Shown here piece by piece: positions 33,383 through 43,509 of a stretch of 50,669 nucleotides of DNA (the first letter of the stretch is position 1; each line of letters begins with the position of its first letter). This DNA is from an uncultured Chromatiaceae bacterium (lineage in GTDB: Bacteria > Pseudomonadota > Gammaproteobacteria > Enterobacterales > Alteromonadaceae). The translations under genes were made by a program, and so were the position numbers. Under the pieces are notes generated by a model. It ran no database searches, had not been told where the DNA came from, and saw only the letters and a program-made list of their open reading frames with translations. The stretch is taken from contig CAMLRA010000015.1 in assembly GCA_946482325.1 (NCBI GenBank), positions 1 to 50,669 on the forward strand, read 5' to 3'.

Positions 33383-34252
33383 ATGAAAGAATGGCAGGGC
33401 GTGTCCGAGTTTGTCGCAGTGGCGGAACTGGGCAGTTTTTCGGCAGCGGCGCGTCAGCTTGGCATGTCGGTGGCACAGGTCAGCCGCAATGTGCGCGAAT
33501 TAGAGCAGCGCCTGCAGGTGTTGTTATTGCAGCGCACTACGCGGCAAGTGCACTTAACTGAGCCCGGCACTTTGTATCTGCAGCAATGCCGGCCTTTGTT
33601 GCATGGCCTGGCGCAGGCCAATCAGCAGCTGCTGGATTTACAGGGCCAGCCGTCTGGGTTGATTAAACTGACCGCGCCGGTGTTTTATGGTGAAACGGTG
33701 ATTGCGCCGCTCTTACATGATTTTTTGCAAAAATACCCACGCTTGCTGCTGGAGCTGGATTTAACCAATGCCCAGCTCGATTTAGTTAAAGGCGGTTTTG
33801 ACTGCGCGATCCGGCTTGGGCAGCTCAGTGATTCAACTTTGCAGGCGCGCAAACTCGGCAGCCGCCGCGCCTTTCTGGCAGCAAGCCCGGCGTATCTGGC
33901 AGAGCAAGGCCTCCCGGCGCAGCTGAGTGACCTCAGCCAGCATCGTTGTCTGGTTGGTTCGGTCGATTACTGGCGTTTTGAGCAACAAGGCCAAAAACTG
34001 CAAATCCGCCCGACGCCCTACATCAAGTGCAACAGCGGGGTGGCACTGACCGATGCGGCATTAAAAGGCCTGGGTATTACGCAACTACCGGATTATTACC
34101 TGTTGCCGCACCTGCAGCAGGGCACGCTTGTGGAGCTCTTGCCAGAGCTGCAACCCAAAGACGACGGCATTTGGGCCTTGTATCCGCTCAATCAGCATTT
34201 GCCGCAAAAAGTGCGGTTATTGTTGGATTATTTGCAGCAGCAGTTGGCTTGA
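33383..34252 (+). CDS. LysR-family transcriptional regulator, divergent from frmA
   Basis: Regulator of 289 residues. Residues 1-60 hold the helix-turn-helix (FVAVAELGSFSAAARQLGMS, then AQVSRNVRELEQRL). The effector domain starts at ~88 with SGLIKLTAPVFYGE. It starts 142 bp from the frmA start on the opposite strand, the classical arrangement for a LysR protein controlling its divergent neighbour, so it probably regulates formaldehyde oxidation. The short gap includes A+T-rich TTAATCGAAGATAATCAGG, where a binding site could lie, but I see no clean T-N11-A palindrome. Confidence 0.9.
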   Translation: MKEWQGVSEFVAVAELGSFSAAARQLGMSVAQVSRNVRELEQRLQVLLLQRTTRQVHLTEPGTLYLQQCRPLLHGLAQANQQLLDLQGQPSGLIKLTAPVFYGETVIAPLLHDFLQKYPRLLLELDLTNAQLDLVKGGFDCAIRLGQLSDSTLQARKLGSRRAFLAASPAYLAEQGLPAQLSDLSQHRCLVGSVDYWRFEQQGQKLQIRPTPYIKCNSGVALTDAALKGLGITQLPDYYLLPHLQQGTLVELLPELQPKDDGIWALYPLNQHLPQKVRLLLDYLQQQLA

Positions 34253-34455
34253 ACCCGCAGTAAACTCAGCGTGAACGGGCAGTTCGCGCTGTGAGTAGCT
34301 ACCAGGTATTTTCTACCCGGCCCAGACTCAGTAAGTGGCGAGTCCTGAATCACTGACAGATTGCGAATGTGACTGATAAATCCTTTGCCGGCAGACACAG
34401 TTCAAAACTGCGAGATGACCCAAACGGGTTTAGCAATAAAGTGCTCGCCTTATGT

Positions 34456-34839
34456 TTAGCGGTAAAACAACGCGACTAACAAGGCGCCCACGCCGCAGCC
34501 GAACATCATATAAGCCAGGATGGTGATGTGTTTTTCCATCGTGGCGGTCCGGGGCAGCTTCAGTCGGGAACTGGCGACGGACGCCTCCTGTGCCGCACTT
34601 AACCGTTCCACCAGAATTTGTTGTGCCTGGAGTGACAAAATGGCGGCCAGAAATAGCACCGCCACAGCCGCAAATACCACCGGTTTCATCGGGCTGCGAC
34701 TAAACACCGTTTCAAGTAATGTAACTGCGCCGCCCGCTGCAGCCAGCGACAGCGTCGTTAACTGCTTCAGGAAGTCAAAAGACAACAACGCCATAGTATC
34801 AGGGCTGACCTGTTCTGTACGGGTATCTGTATTCATCAT
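34456..34839 (-). CDS. Small membrane protein of unknown function
   Basis: Protein of 127 residues from the ATG at 34839 (or the next codon). Three hydrophobic segments are visible: ~25-42 (LTTLSLAAAGGAVTLLE), ~50-70 (PVVFAAVAVLFLAAILSL) and ~100-125 (ITILAYMMFGCGVGALLVALF). Between the second and third is a cytoplasmic-looking loop with LVERLSAAQEASVASSRL, possibly a short coiled coil. I recognise no family. It begins 7 nt after the stop of the short PspC-like ORF and is likely translated from the same message. Confidence 0.65.
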   Translation of the reverse strand: MMNTDTRTEQVSPDTMALLSFDFLKQLTTLSLAAAGGAVTLLETVFSRSPMKPVVFAAVAVLFLAAILSLQAQQILVERLSAAQEASVASSRLKLPRTATMEKHITILAYMMFGCGVGALLVALFYR

Positions 34840-34846
34840 TGTTCTT

Positions 34847-34993
34847 TTATCTGATTGTGTGTCTGGTGTTATCAACAAAACAGGCTTGCAGGCCGCCTTT
34901 TTTCAGGCCGTAGTATTTTGCTAACCCGCTGCAAACGCCGCCGGCAATAAAAGATGTGCCACGGCTGAGTTTATTCTCTGCTGAAAATTCCAT
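34847..34993 (-). CDS. Truncated PspC-domain protein
   Basis: ORF of 48 residues with a strong AAGGAG ribosome-binding site ahead of the ATG at 34993. Residues ~8-38 match the first half of a PspC domain: LSRGTSFIAGGVCSGLAKYYGLKKGGLQACFV. A full PspC domain continues with a hydrophobic membrane helix, but here the frame runs into DNTRHTIR and stops, and no other frame restores the helix. It is therefore either a 3'-truncated remnant or a soluble half-domain. It lies directly upstream of a three-helix membrane protein gene. (The quoted block is from residues 8-38; PspC assignment is from pattern memory.). Confidence 0.55.
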   Translation of the reverse strand: MEFSAENKLSRGTSFIAGGVCSGLAKYYGLKKGGLQACFVDNTRHTIR

Positions 34994-35224
34994 GCGTGCT
35001 CCTTGCTCTTGTGTCGCCGCCGCTGCTCTTAACATAGCGGCCCTAACCATGCGGCCCAAACATACCGTTGATGGCGGTTTGGCTACGCGCTCAGGTACTG
35101 AAAACTGACTTATTGTTGCATAAAATCAACTATTTGCTGACATTTGTCCAGCACGGAACTTGCTGTTGATTGCTTGATTTCCTGCAACAGCAGTTGGTTG
35201 GATGAAGGCGGTGAGATTATTCGC

Positions 35225-35254
35225 GCACAGGCGCTGCTTTCACAGCGCCTGTGC
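35225..35254 (-). terminator. Long hairpin after the ABC permease operon
   Basis: GCACAGGCGCTG-CTTTCA-CAGCGCCTGTGC, a perfect 12-bp stem directly after the last permease gene. There is no U tract, but the position fits an end-of-operon structure. Confidence 0.6.
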
Positions 35255-35262
35255 CGACTCCT

Positions 35263-36480
35263 TTAAGCCCGGCCGCGGGTTGCGGTGGCGGGGGAAATGC
35301 GGGCGGCGATCAGGGCCGGGTAACTGACGGCCAGCTGGCCGACCAACAACAGTGCGGCGCAACCGACGAGCAACAGGCCTGGCGTCAGCGGTGTCATAGC
35401 AAAGGTGCTGACCAGCCAGATATTCAGGCCAATAGCACCGCCAATACCCAGCACCACGCCAAGGCTACTGATCAGCAGGTTTTCCAGCATAAAAAACCGC
35501 ATGATTTGCCACTGACTGGCACCGAGCGCGCGGCGCGTGCCGATTTGCCGGGTGCGGCGATTAATGCTGAACATGGCCAGGCCAACGATGCCAAAACCGG
35601 TGATTAACGTCAGCACAATAATGACCGTCAGCAGGATATTGTTGGTGGCCTGATGTTCGCGGTAGCTCTCGGCGCGGGTTTCGGTCATGGTTTTGACATT
35701 GCGGATTATGCGCTGTTTGTCGCTGTCGGCCAGCATTTTTTCAATCTGTGGCATCAGCGCATCACGCCGGCCCGGCTCAGTGCGGATAAACAGCCGCGAA
35801 CCTTTGTTCTCCAGCTGACTGGGCACCAATGACGCGTGTTCGGTATTGTCCCAGCCATTCCACGGCGATTGCAGGCTTTTGACGATGCCGGTCACCTGCA
35901 TCGGGTCATGGTTGTTGATATACACGGTCTGGCCCAGCGCTTTTTTCCAGTCACCGTCAAACAGCTTTTCCGCCAGTTTTTGCGTGATGATGATTTTTGG
36001 CGGCCATTTATTGCTCGAGCGTTCGCGCCAGCTGATATCACTTTCACTGAAGTTTTCACCGGCCAGCAGTTCAACACCAAGCGCAGCAATGCCTTGGGTA
36101 TCGACGAAATAGATCGCGGTGCCGGTGCCGTCGACATCATCGCCCGGTTTGGTTTGTAAGCCCATCGACCAACCGCCGCCACTTAAGGGGATAGCATTGA
36201 TTTGGGTGGCCGCCACCACACCCGGCGTTTTACGGATCTGATCTAAATCCCGCGCTAAGGCGCTTTGCAGCGGATAGTTTTCACCAAACACGGTGTTACT
36301 TAAATAAAAGGTGTTTTGCTCATCGACGCCGCTGGCTCTGGCCATCTGGCGGTTGCGCTCCTGCATCATAAAGATGGCGTTGACCATAATGGTTAAGGTC
36401 AGGGCGATTTGCAGCGCAATTAACAAAGCGCCGATTTTGTTGCGCATCAGGGCGCGCAGCATAGGTCCGAGTTCTAACAT
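35263..36480 (-). CDS. ABC transporter permease, MacB/FtsX type (second subunit)
   Basis: Inner-membrane permease of 405 residues from the ATG at 36480 behind AAGGAG; the upstream frame overlaps the preceding gene and is not protein-like. It has the MacB layout: one N-terminal helix (ALLIALQIALTLTIMVNAIF), a large periplasmic domain (~45-275, with NAIPLSGGGWSMGLQ), and three C-terminal helices forming the FtsX domain (VIIVLTLITGFGIVGLAMF, then RTRQIGTRRALGASQWQI). It ends the operon adaptor-ATPase-permease-permease. Such systems export peptides or lipophilic toxins, or confer antibiotic tolerance; the substrate is unknown. It probably forms a heterodimer with the preceding permease. Confidence 0.9.
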   Translation of the reverse strand: MLELGPMLRALMRNKIGALLIALQIALTLTIMVNAIFMMQERNRQMARASGVDEQNTFYLSNTVFGENYPLQSALARDLDQIRKTPGVVAATQINAIPLSGGGWSMGLQTKPGDDVDGTGTAIYFVDTQGIAALGVELLAGENFSESDISWRERSSNKWPPKIIITQKLAEKLFDGDWKKALGQTVYINNHDPMQVTGIVKSLQSPWNGWDNTEHASLVPSQLENKGSRLFIRTEPGRRDALMPQIEKMLADSDKQRIIRNVKTMTETRAESYREHQATNNILLTVIIVLTLITGFGIVGLAMFSINRRTRQIGTRRALGASQWQIMRFFMLENLLISSLGVVLGIGGAIGLNIWLVSTFAMTPLTPGLLLVGCAALLLVGQLAVSYPALIAARISPATATRGRA

Positions 36481-36490
36481 GGTCAGCTCC

Positions 36491-37801
36491 TTATTGCGCT
36501 TTAAGTTGTTGCGATGGTTGCACCTGACAGGCGCGCCAGGTCGGGTACAGACCGGCCAGAATGCTGGAGCCAATCGCCAGCAGAATCGCCAGCAGCACCA
36601 TGTTGAAATCCAGCACCGCGAGTTCCGCCATCCAGTCGCCATACATCGATTTGACCGCCTCTAAGCCCAGCCAGGCCAACACTAAACCCAACAGCCCACC
36701 GGCCAGGCCAATACAGCCGGATTCAACCAGGTGCTGCAGGAATAAATCGCGCCGGCTGGCGCCTAAGGCCTGACGCACACCAATTTCACTGGCCTTGCCG
36801 AGGAATTTGGCCAGCAGTAGCCCGACGGTATTGAGCAGGCAGACGGTTAAAAACATCAGCGCCATCGCCATCATCATGCTGGCATCTTCCGACACCACTT
36901 CCCGTTGTTCCAGCCAGGTCATCACGTCACTTAACTTGTTGTTGCGGGTGCGGGCGAAGCGGCCGAATTTGTGCTGCTCGTCGGCATAAGCGTCGATATA
37001 ACTCTGATACTGTTCGACGTCGGCTTTGGTCGGTAGTTCGACCCACAGCTGGGTCCAGATACATTCTGAATCGAGGTAGGCTTTAAAGCCCGATTCAGTT
37101 GGTTTCCAGCAATTGTTATTGCCGGACTGGCCGAGGATTTGCTCCGACATCAGGCTGAACGGCACAAAAAACTCTTCGCTGTCCTGAAAGGCGCCTGTGC
37201 TGATGTCATAAAAGCGTGGTTGTGGCTGCCAGCGTTTAATCACGCCTGCGATGCGGAAATCTTTGCCAGCCAGGCGCAGCGTCTGGCCGGTGGAGTCTTT
37301 ACCGCCGAATAAACGCTCATTGATTTCTGCGGTGATCACCACGACAAATTCTTTATTTAAATCAGCCTGTTCATCCCAGCCGCTGCCGTATAAAAACGGT
37401 ACGTCAAACATCGGGAAAAAGTCAGCGCTGTTAGCGCGGCCTTGTGCCATAAAAGGCAGCGCTTCTTTATCGGCTGGTTCAATCACTGCGGCTGCACCGG
37501 TGGCAATACTTTGACGCGGCGCTTTTTTCGCCTGCCATAAGGTGATGGCGTCACGGTAAGTTAATTGATCCGGTGGGTCGCCGTTGTCAAAATACGGGTC
37601 GTTTGGGTCCCAGGCATCTAACTGCACATAAAACAGCTGGTCGCTTTTTTGCGGAATAGGGTTGGCCGACATCAGGTAATTCACCGTGATGGTGGTCATA
37701 GCCGCGCCAATTCCGAGCGCAATCGCCAGCACCATCAACAAGCTCATGCCCCAGGTGCGTTTTGAGCTGAGCCAGGCCAGCTTCAGATAATAACTGAACA
37801 T
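36491..37801 (-). CDS. ABC transporter permease, MacB/FtsX type (first subunit)
   Basis: Inner-membrane permease of 436 residues behind GAGGAGG. N-terminal helix (SLLMVLAIALGIGAAMTTI), periplasmic MacB_PCD-like domain (~45-290, with LDAWDPNDPYFDNGDPPDQL and FDVPFLYGSGWDEQ), then the FtsX domain with MMAMALMFLTVCLLNTVGLL and EIGVRQALGASRRDLFLQH, and two more helices. Its stop lies 10 bp before the second permease start, so the two are co-translated or nearly so. Together with the LolD-like ATPase (10 bp upstream) and the adaptor it should span the periplasm and pair with a TolC-like channel encoded elsewhere. Confidence 0.9.
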   Translation of the reverse strand: MFSYYLKLAWLSSKRTWGMSLLMVLAIALGIGAAMTTITVNYLMSANPIPQKSDQLFYVQLDAWDPNDPYFDNGDPPDQLTYRDAITLWQAKKAPRQSIATGAAAVIEPADKEALPFMAQGRANSADFFPMFDVPFLYGSGWDEQADLNKEFVVVITAEINERLFGGKDSTGQTLRLAGKDFRIAGVIKRWQPQPRFYDISTGAFQDSEEFFVPFSLMSEQILGQSGNNNCWKPTESGFKAYLDSECIWTQLWVELPTKADVEQYQSYIDAYADEQHKFGRFARTRNNKLSDVMTWLEQREVVSEDASMMMAMALMFLTVCLLNTVGLLLAKFLGKASEIGVRQALGASRRDLFLQHLVESGCIGLAGGLLGLVLAWLGLEAVKSMYGDWMAELAVLDFNMVLLAILLAIGSSILAGLYPTWRACQVQPSQQLKAQ

Positions 37802-37810
37802 ATTGCCTCC

Positions 37811-38515
37811 TCAGACCGCAGCGAGATTGTGAATATTGTGCTGGCCCTGACGCAGCTCCTGCGCCTGACCGTCTTTGATAAAAATCTGCCGTTTGGCGCG
37901 CGCCGCTAAGCCATTATCGTGCGTCACCATCAATATCGTGGTGCCGTTGGCATTGATGTCTTCAAGCAAACTCATCACTGATTGCGCCATGCTGGAATCG
38001 AGGTTACCGGTCGGTTCGTCGGCCAGTAAAAAACGTGGCGAAGTGGCCAACGCGCGGGCAATCGCCACCCGTTGTTGCTGACCACCGGACAGTTGCGATG
38101 GCAGATGCTTCATCCGGGAGGCGAGGCCGACCTGGTCCAGATGATATTCAATGCGTTTTTTCCGCTCCGCCGCATTAAAACCACGATAACGCAGCGGTAC
38201 GTCGACATTGTCGAACAGGTTTAAATCCGGGATTAAGTTAAAGCTCTGAAAGATAAAACCAATTTTTTGGTTGCGCATCCGGGAGCGGCCTTTGTCGTCC
38301 AGTTTGCTGATGTCTTCGCCATCCAGCCAGTATTCACCGGAAGTGGAACTTTCCAGCAGGCCGGCAATGTTTAAAAAAGTGGTTTTGCCGGAGCCGGACG
38401 GGCCTGTCACACTGACAAAATCGCCTTCCGATAAGTCCAGATTGATGTCGCGCAGCGCGTGGGTCACGACGTTGTCGGTGGCAAATGATTTACTGATGTT
38501 TTTCATACTAAGCAT
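37811..38515 (-). CDS. ABC transporter ATPase, MacB/LolD type
   Basis: Cytoplasmic ATPase of 234 residues behind AGGAG. Walker A GPSGSGKTTFLN (~40-51), Q loop FIFQSFNLIPDL, signature LSGGQQQRVAIARAL (~142-156) and Walker B RFLLADEPTGNLD are all intact, and the H loop is VTHDNGLA. The PTGNLDS sequence is standard for the LolD/MacB subfamily, whose members use ATP to drive periplasmic conformational change without moving substrate through the membrane. It sits between the adaptor gene and two permease genes. Confidence 0.94.
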   Translation of the reverse strand: MLSMKNISKSFATDNVVTHALRDINLDLSEGDFVSVTGPSGSGKTTFLNIAGLLESSTSGEYWLDGEDISKLDDKGRSRMRNQKIGFIFQSFNLIPDLNLFDNVDVPLRYRGFNAAERKKRIEYHLDQVGLASRMKHLPSQLSGGQQQRVAIARALATSPRFLLADEPTGNLDSSMAQSVMSLLEDINANGTTILMVTHDNGLAARAKRQIFIKDGQAQELRQGQHNIHNLAAV

Positions 38516-38573
38516 AAATTCTCCTGTGGGCGCGGCCCGGCTGCATAATTCGTTGTCGGTTAATTCAGTTGCT

Positions 38574-39845
38574 TTAATTCAACTGCACTGTGCTGGCGCC
38601 CTGAAAAATATCAGTGCCAGAGGTAATGATTTGGTCGCCCGCTTTGAGACCGGTCAGGATCTCCACGGCATTGATGCTGCGTGCACCGGTCTCAATCGGA
38701 GTTTTTACAGCGAGGCCATCGCGCACCAGATACGCAAAGCGGCCATTGCTGCTATCCAAAAACTGACCGCGAGCGACCTGTAACACCGCCGGGCGTTGTT
38801 CCAGCAGAATGCGGCTGGCAAGACGTTGGTTTTGCCGTAAAGAAGTCGGCGCATCTTTGGTAAAACGCACCCGGCCTTTGACTTGGTTTTCAAATACTTC
38901 CGGTGAAATGGTGACAAGCTTACCGGCGTAGATTTGGCTCTCGACTGTGACTTCCACCGGCAAGCCGATGCTTAAGTCATTGGCATAACTTTCCGGTACG
39001 GCGATTTCCACTTCGAACTGGCTTAAATCCACCACCGATAAAATCAGCTGGTTTTTGATGATGTAGGTTTTGTTTTCCACTGCGAGATTGCCGAGCAGGC
39101 CATCAACCGGTGATCGCACGTTGAGGCTGTCCACCTGACGCTGATAATCGGCGACCAGCAGCTGCTGACGTTGCAGTGCCTGCGCCAGGCTTTGCAGTTC
39201 AAATTCGAGATTCTCTTTGTTTAACGTGGCGTCTTCGACCGCATGGCGGTGCTGCACTTTGGCGGTTTCCAGGTCGTCCCGGGCCTTTTCAAAATCAATC
39301 TGGCTGATAGCTTTCAGTGTATAGCCTTGTTCAGCGCGGCGTTTTTCCCGGTCGGCAGTGGTCAGCGTGACCTGCGCGATATCAACGGCTTTTTGGTCGG
39401 TCAGCTGCTGTTTTTTCGCCAGAATTTTCTGCCGGTCATAGCTGGTTTGCAGGCTGAACAGCGTCGCTTGTTCCTGCTGCAGCCGGCTGGTCAGTTCAGG
39501 GCTGTCCAGCGTTGCCAGGATTTGGCCTTTTTTCACTTCAGTGCCGGCATCGAGCAGCAGGGTCACAGTGCCTTCGGCCGGTGCGTATAGTTTCGGGCTG
39601 ACCGCCGCGACGACCTGACCCTGCGCGGAAATATCGCGGGTAAAATCAGCGGTTTTGACGGTATCGACCCGCACGCGTGACAGCGGTACTGAAATGTCAG
39701 ATTGGGACCAGCTTTGTACGGCCGGTAGCACCAGCCACAGCAGCAGCGCTGCACCGCAAAGCGCAGCAACTGGCCACAGCCAGCGGGGTTTGGAGCGGGG
39801 TTGTTGCAGAACTTCATCCTGCGCACTGGTATCGGCTATTTTCAT
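38574..39845 (-). CDS. Periplasmic adaptor (HlyD/MacA/RND-type membrane fusion protein)
   Basis: Membrane fusion protein of 423 residues from the ATG at 39845 behind GAGGAA. A cytoplasmic tail is followed by one helix (~25-47, WLWPVAALCGAALLLWLVLP). The lipoyl half-motifs are SAQGQVVAAVSPKLYAPAEG (~72-91) and VRSPVDGLLGNL (~235-246). Between them lies a long alpha-hairpin (~110-225) rich in Gln and Leu, and the beta-barrel and membrane-proximal domains follow. It is the first gene of the operon with ATPase and two permeases and is divergent from pabA. It should link the inner-membrane complex to an outer-membrane channel. Confidence 0.92.
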   Translation of the reverse strand: MKIADTSAQDEVLQQPRSKPRWLWPVAALCGAALLLWLVLPAVQSWSQSDISVPLSRVRVDTVKTADFTRDISAQGQVVAAVSPKLYAPAEGTVTLLLDAGTEVKKGQILATLDSPELTSRLQQEQATLFSLQTSYDRQKILAKKQQLTDQKAVDIAQVTLTTADREKRRAEQGYTLKAISQIDFEKARDDLETAKVQHRHAVEDATLNKENLEFELQSLAQALQRQQLLVADYQRQVDSLNVRSPVDGLLGNLAVENKTYIIKNQLILSVVDLSQFEVEIAVPESYANDLSIGLPVEVTVESQIYAGKLVTISPEVFENQVKGRVRFTKDAPTSLRQNQRLASRILLEQRPAVLQVARGQFLDSSNGRFAYLVRDGLAVKTPIETGARSINAVEILTGLKAGDQIITSGTDIFQGASTVQLN

Positions 39846-39993
39846 CAGCAATTCCTCATATGATTGCCAATGAGTCAGAACGAGTGTGGAAATGGTTGGG
39901 AATGCCAGGACAAAAACATGTAACTGAATGTGTCGTCGCCGCTTTCGCTGTCAGGAAATGCCGTGGGGCTGTGCGTCAGGCCTGCAGTTGGGG

Positions 39994-39999
39994 TAGAAT
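39994..39999 (+). promoter_or_regulatory. Candidate -10 box for pabA
   Basis: TAGAAT about 50 nt upstream of the pabA ATG, in the 200-bp gap with the divergent adaptor gene. The -35 region is poor, so this is tentative. Confidence 0.3.
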
Positions 40000-40047
40000 C
40001 CGCCGCCTTGATGGAAGACTGCCTAATCCGAGCAGAGGTTTTCACGC

Positions 40048-40635
40048 ATGCTGCTGTTGATCGACAACTACGACTCTTTTACCTGGAACCTGGTGCAGTA
40101 TTTTGCTGAGCTGGGCCAGCAAGTTGTGGTGAAACGGCATGATGAAATCGACCTTGCCGGTATCGCTGCGCTGAAGCCTGACCACTTAGTGATTTCACCC
40201 GGCCCCTGCAGCCCGAATGAAGCCGGGATTTCACTGGCCGCTATCACCGAGTTTGCCGGCAAACTGCCGATTTTGGGGGTGTGTCTGGGTCATCAGGCGT
40301 TGGCGCAGGCTTTCGGCGGCAACATTATCCGGGCGCGCCAGGTCGTGCACGGCAAAAATTCGTTGATCCGCCACGACAATAGCTCTGTGTTCTGTGGCCT
40401 GAACAATCCACTGAGCGTCACCCGCTACCATTCTCTGGTGGTAGAAAAACACAGCCTGCCGGCAGATTTTCGCCTGACCGCCTGGACTGAAACGGCAGAT
40501 GGTGCCGTTGATGAAATTATGGGTATCGCGCACCGCACTTTACCGCTGCACGGCGTGCAATTTCACCCGGAAGCGATTTTATCGGAGCAAGGACACCAAC
40601 TGCTCGCTAATTTTTTAAGCGGCCAGTGCGGCTGA
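40048..40635 (+). CDS. pabA: Aminodeoxychorismate/anthranilate synthase component II
   Basis: Class I glutamine amidotransferase subunit of 195 residues that supplies ammonia from glutamine to a chorismate-using partner (PabB for folate, possibly also TrpE). The catalytic triad is visible: Cys in [16 protein letters not shown] (~77-92), and His and Glu in [12 protein letters not shown] (~170-181). The start [19 protein letters not shown] is diagnostic. The stand-alone gene near an acetylornithine/succinylornithine aminotransferase gene is a common arrangement in gammaproteobacteria, which favours pabA over trpG. No pabB or trpE is nearby. Ribosome-binding site AGAGG. Confidence 0.92.
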   Translation: MLLLIDNYDSFTWNLVQYFAELGQQVVVKRHDEIDLAGIAALKPDHLVISPGPCSPNEAGISLAAITEFAGKLPILGVCLGHQALAQAFGGNIIRARQVVHGKNSLIRHDNSSVFCGLNNPLSVTRYHSLVVEKHSLPADFRLTAWTETADGAVDEIMGIAHRTLPLHGVQFHPEAILSEQGHQLLANFLSGQCG

Positions 40636-40712
40636 GCCAGCGGCAGCATTGACATGGCCAGCCTTCACATCGCACACTGCGGCCATTCGCAGTTAAAAAT
40701 TAAAGCGGTTCC

Positions 40713-41864
40713 ATGTCGTCTATTGCCCAGGTGCAACAACAACGTTTTTTCGATTGCATCCTTGAAATCAAGCCCGATCAAAAACGCTATGGCTTTAAAC
40801 GCCAGCCGCAGAAAAGCAGCAGTCCACTCAACGCTCCTTCGGTAGCAACAGCCAATGCAGGCCGTACTTTGCTGGATATCGAGCAGCAGGCGGCTTTCAA
40901 CCGGCAGGCTGGCGTCATCGCTAAGCAACAATTTATCGAATTTACCCAAGCGCATTTACATGATCAGGTCGCTGAAGAGCTGTTTCTGAAACTCGGCAAA
41001 TTCGACACAGTGGCCAGCACTGTCTTTAATCTGGCGGATGGCTTTCCGGCCGTGCTTGATGTTTTGAGTGCACGCGCTTTGACATTAAGCCAGCTGGAAA
41101 CGCTGGTAGTGAAAGTTGACTGGCTGAAAGAAGATTTACTGAAGCTGGTCAATCAGCCGCAGTATCGCAATAAAACGCCGTCCGGCAATTTTATTAAAGA
41201 GTTAAAACCGGCGCTGGGCTTGTTAGGTCTAGAAGCTATGCAACAGATCCTGCCGGTCTTTGCGCTAAAACGCTCATTACCACATGCAACCGATCCTTTC
41301 ACCGGCTTTAAAGGCCAAATCTGGCAATATAGCATTGCGGTCGCGTTAGCGGCCCAGCGGCTGGCGGAAGAAACCGGCGAAAACGCTTTTGTCGCTTATT
41401 GTGCCGGTTTGTTCCATTCACTGGGGTATCTGGTGGTGACTCGTACTTATCTGCGTACCTATCAGCAAGTAAAACAGGCGGCGATGCTCAAAGCCCGCGA
41501 TGCCCGGGACACTGAACTGACCGATGCGCTGGACAGCCTGGATGCCGACGCCAGTTTCCTCAATTCCTGTTTCCAGGAATTCGCCGCCATTATCAGTGCT
41601 GATTTAGTGTCAAAATGGGGACTGAAACGGCTACCGCTGAGTCAGGTGCTCGATCAATTTGCCGAGGGGGTGGGTTACAGCGGCGCCAGTCGTTTAACCC
41701 AAATCGTGCATCAGGCTGTCTGTTTTGTGCAGGCCCAAACGCTGCGTAAATACAAACTGCTGGATGACGCCGAAGAATTAGCCTGGATGCAGGCGGTGCA
41801 ACTGCGGCCAGAACACCGGCAGTTACTGCAACAAACCCGGTTAGATCGGCTGGAAATCGATTAA
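40713..41864 (+). CDS. HDOD-domain protein
   Basis: Cytoplasmic protein of 383 residues. The N-terminal ~95 residues are Gln/Lys-rich and without a known domain. Residues ~100-330 resemble an HDOD domain: LNQ-like LDVLSARALTLSQLETLV, LVNQPQYRNKTPSGNFIKELKPALGLLGLEAM, and FVAYCAGLFHSLGYLVVTRTY. HDOD domains resemble HD phosphohydrolases but lack most catalytic residues and act in signal transduction. The gene lies between pabA and the ast genes and ends at two tandem terminators, so it is probably independent of both. Confidence 0.8.
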   Translation: MSSIAQVQQQRFFDCILEIKPDQKRYGFKRQPQKSSSPLNAPSVATANAGRTLLDIEQQAAFNRQAGVIAKQQFIEFTQAHLHDQVAEELFLKLGKFDTVASTVFNLADGFPAVLDVLSARALTLSQLETLVVKVDWLKEDLLKLVNQPQYRNKTPSGNFIKELKPALGLLGLEAMQQILPVFALKRSLPHATDPFTGFKGQIWQYSIAVALAAQRLAEETGENAFVAYCAGLFHSLGYLVVTRTYLRTYQQVKQAAMLKARDARDTELTDALDSLDADASFLNSCFQEFAAIISADLVSKWGLKRLPLSQVLDQFAEGVGYSGASRLTQIVHQAVCFVQAQTLRKYKLLDDAEELAWMQAVQLRPEHRQLLQQTRLDRLEID

Positions 41865-41877
41865 TTGCCACCGTTCT

Positions 41878-41901
41878 AATCTGGTAAGACCAGATTTTTT
41901 T
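41878..41901 (+). terminator. Rho-independent terminator of the HDOD gene
   Basis: AATCTGGT-AAG-ACCAGATT, perfect 8-bp stem, followed by five more T residues. It lies 13 nt after the stop. Confidence 0.9.
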
Positions 41902-41914
41902 CACCATATTCATG

Positions 41915-41949
41915 CAACAGCCGGACCGCCCGGCTGTTGTTGTTTTATG
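41915..41949 (+). terminator. Second tandem terminator
   Basis: CAACAGCCGG-ACCGC-CCGGCTGTTG, perfect 10-bp stem followed by TTGTTTTA. Confidence 0.8.
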
Positions 41950-42025
41950 CGTCCGGCACGGTCAGGCTACGGCTGCATACGGAAACAATCAGTTGCTTAG
42001 TTATTCACCTGAACTGCAAATCTAT

Positions 42026-42062
42026 CTGCAGCCCTTTATTTTCGGGCGCTGCAGTGTTTTTT
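42026..42062 (+). terminator. Third hairpin with U tract ahead of astC
   Basis: CTGCAGC (42026-42032) pairs with GCTGCAG (42048-42054) around a 15-nt loop, followed by TGTTTTTT. It is either a third terminator or part of the astC leader. Confidence 0.55.
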
Positions 42063-42095
42063 AACCCGAGACTTCCGCGTTTTTTTCTGTAATAC

Positions 42096-42127
42096 TCCGG
42101 CAGAAATCTGAATAAAAATCTGCCGGA
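42096..42127 (+). promoter_or_regulatory. Hairpin in the astC leader
   Basis: TCCGGCAGA (42096-42104) and TCTGCCGGA (42119-42127), 9-bp stem with a 14-nt loop, followed by ATTTTG. If transcription starts upstream this could act as an attenuator of the ast genes. Confidence 0.5.
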
Positions 42128-42147
42128 ATTTTGCATAATTGCATAAG
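42107..42147 (+). promoter_or_regulatory. Possible ArgR-type boxes ahead of astC
   Basis: TCTGAAT-AAAA-ATCTGCC (42107-42124) matches one half of the ArgR consensus well; TTTGCAT-AATT-GCATAAG (42130-42147) has a similar layout with weaker bases. ArgR acts on the ast operon in enterobacteria, so the position makes sense, but the match is loose. Confidence 0.3.
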
Positions 42148-42179
42148 CCAATTTCGGCCTCCCAGACTCAGAGGAATAA

Positions 42180-43400
<1,221 letters not shown>

Positions 43401-43509
43401 GTACTGTCATTCAAAGCGACGACTATTCAGGTCGCCGCAGCTGTAAACCACTGCGGGCTATCAACCACTGCGATGCTATGCCCGCACCGCAACTCCGAGG
43501 AAGCGACCC

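Noticed and set aside
43446..43472. Direct repeat AACCACTGCG between astC and astA
   Set aside because: Two 10-bp copies in a short gap, without further structure apart from a small hairpin; probably chance or minor duplication.
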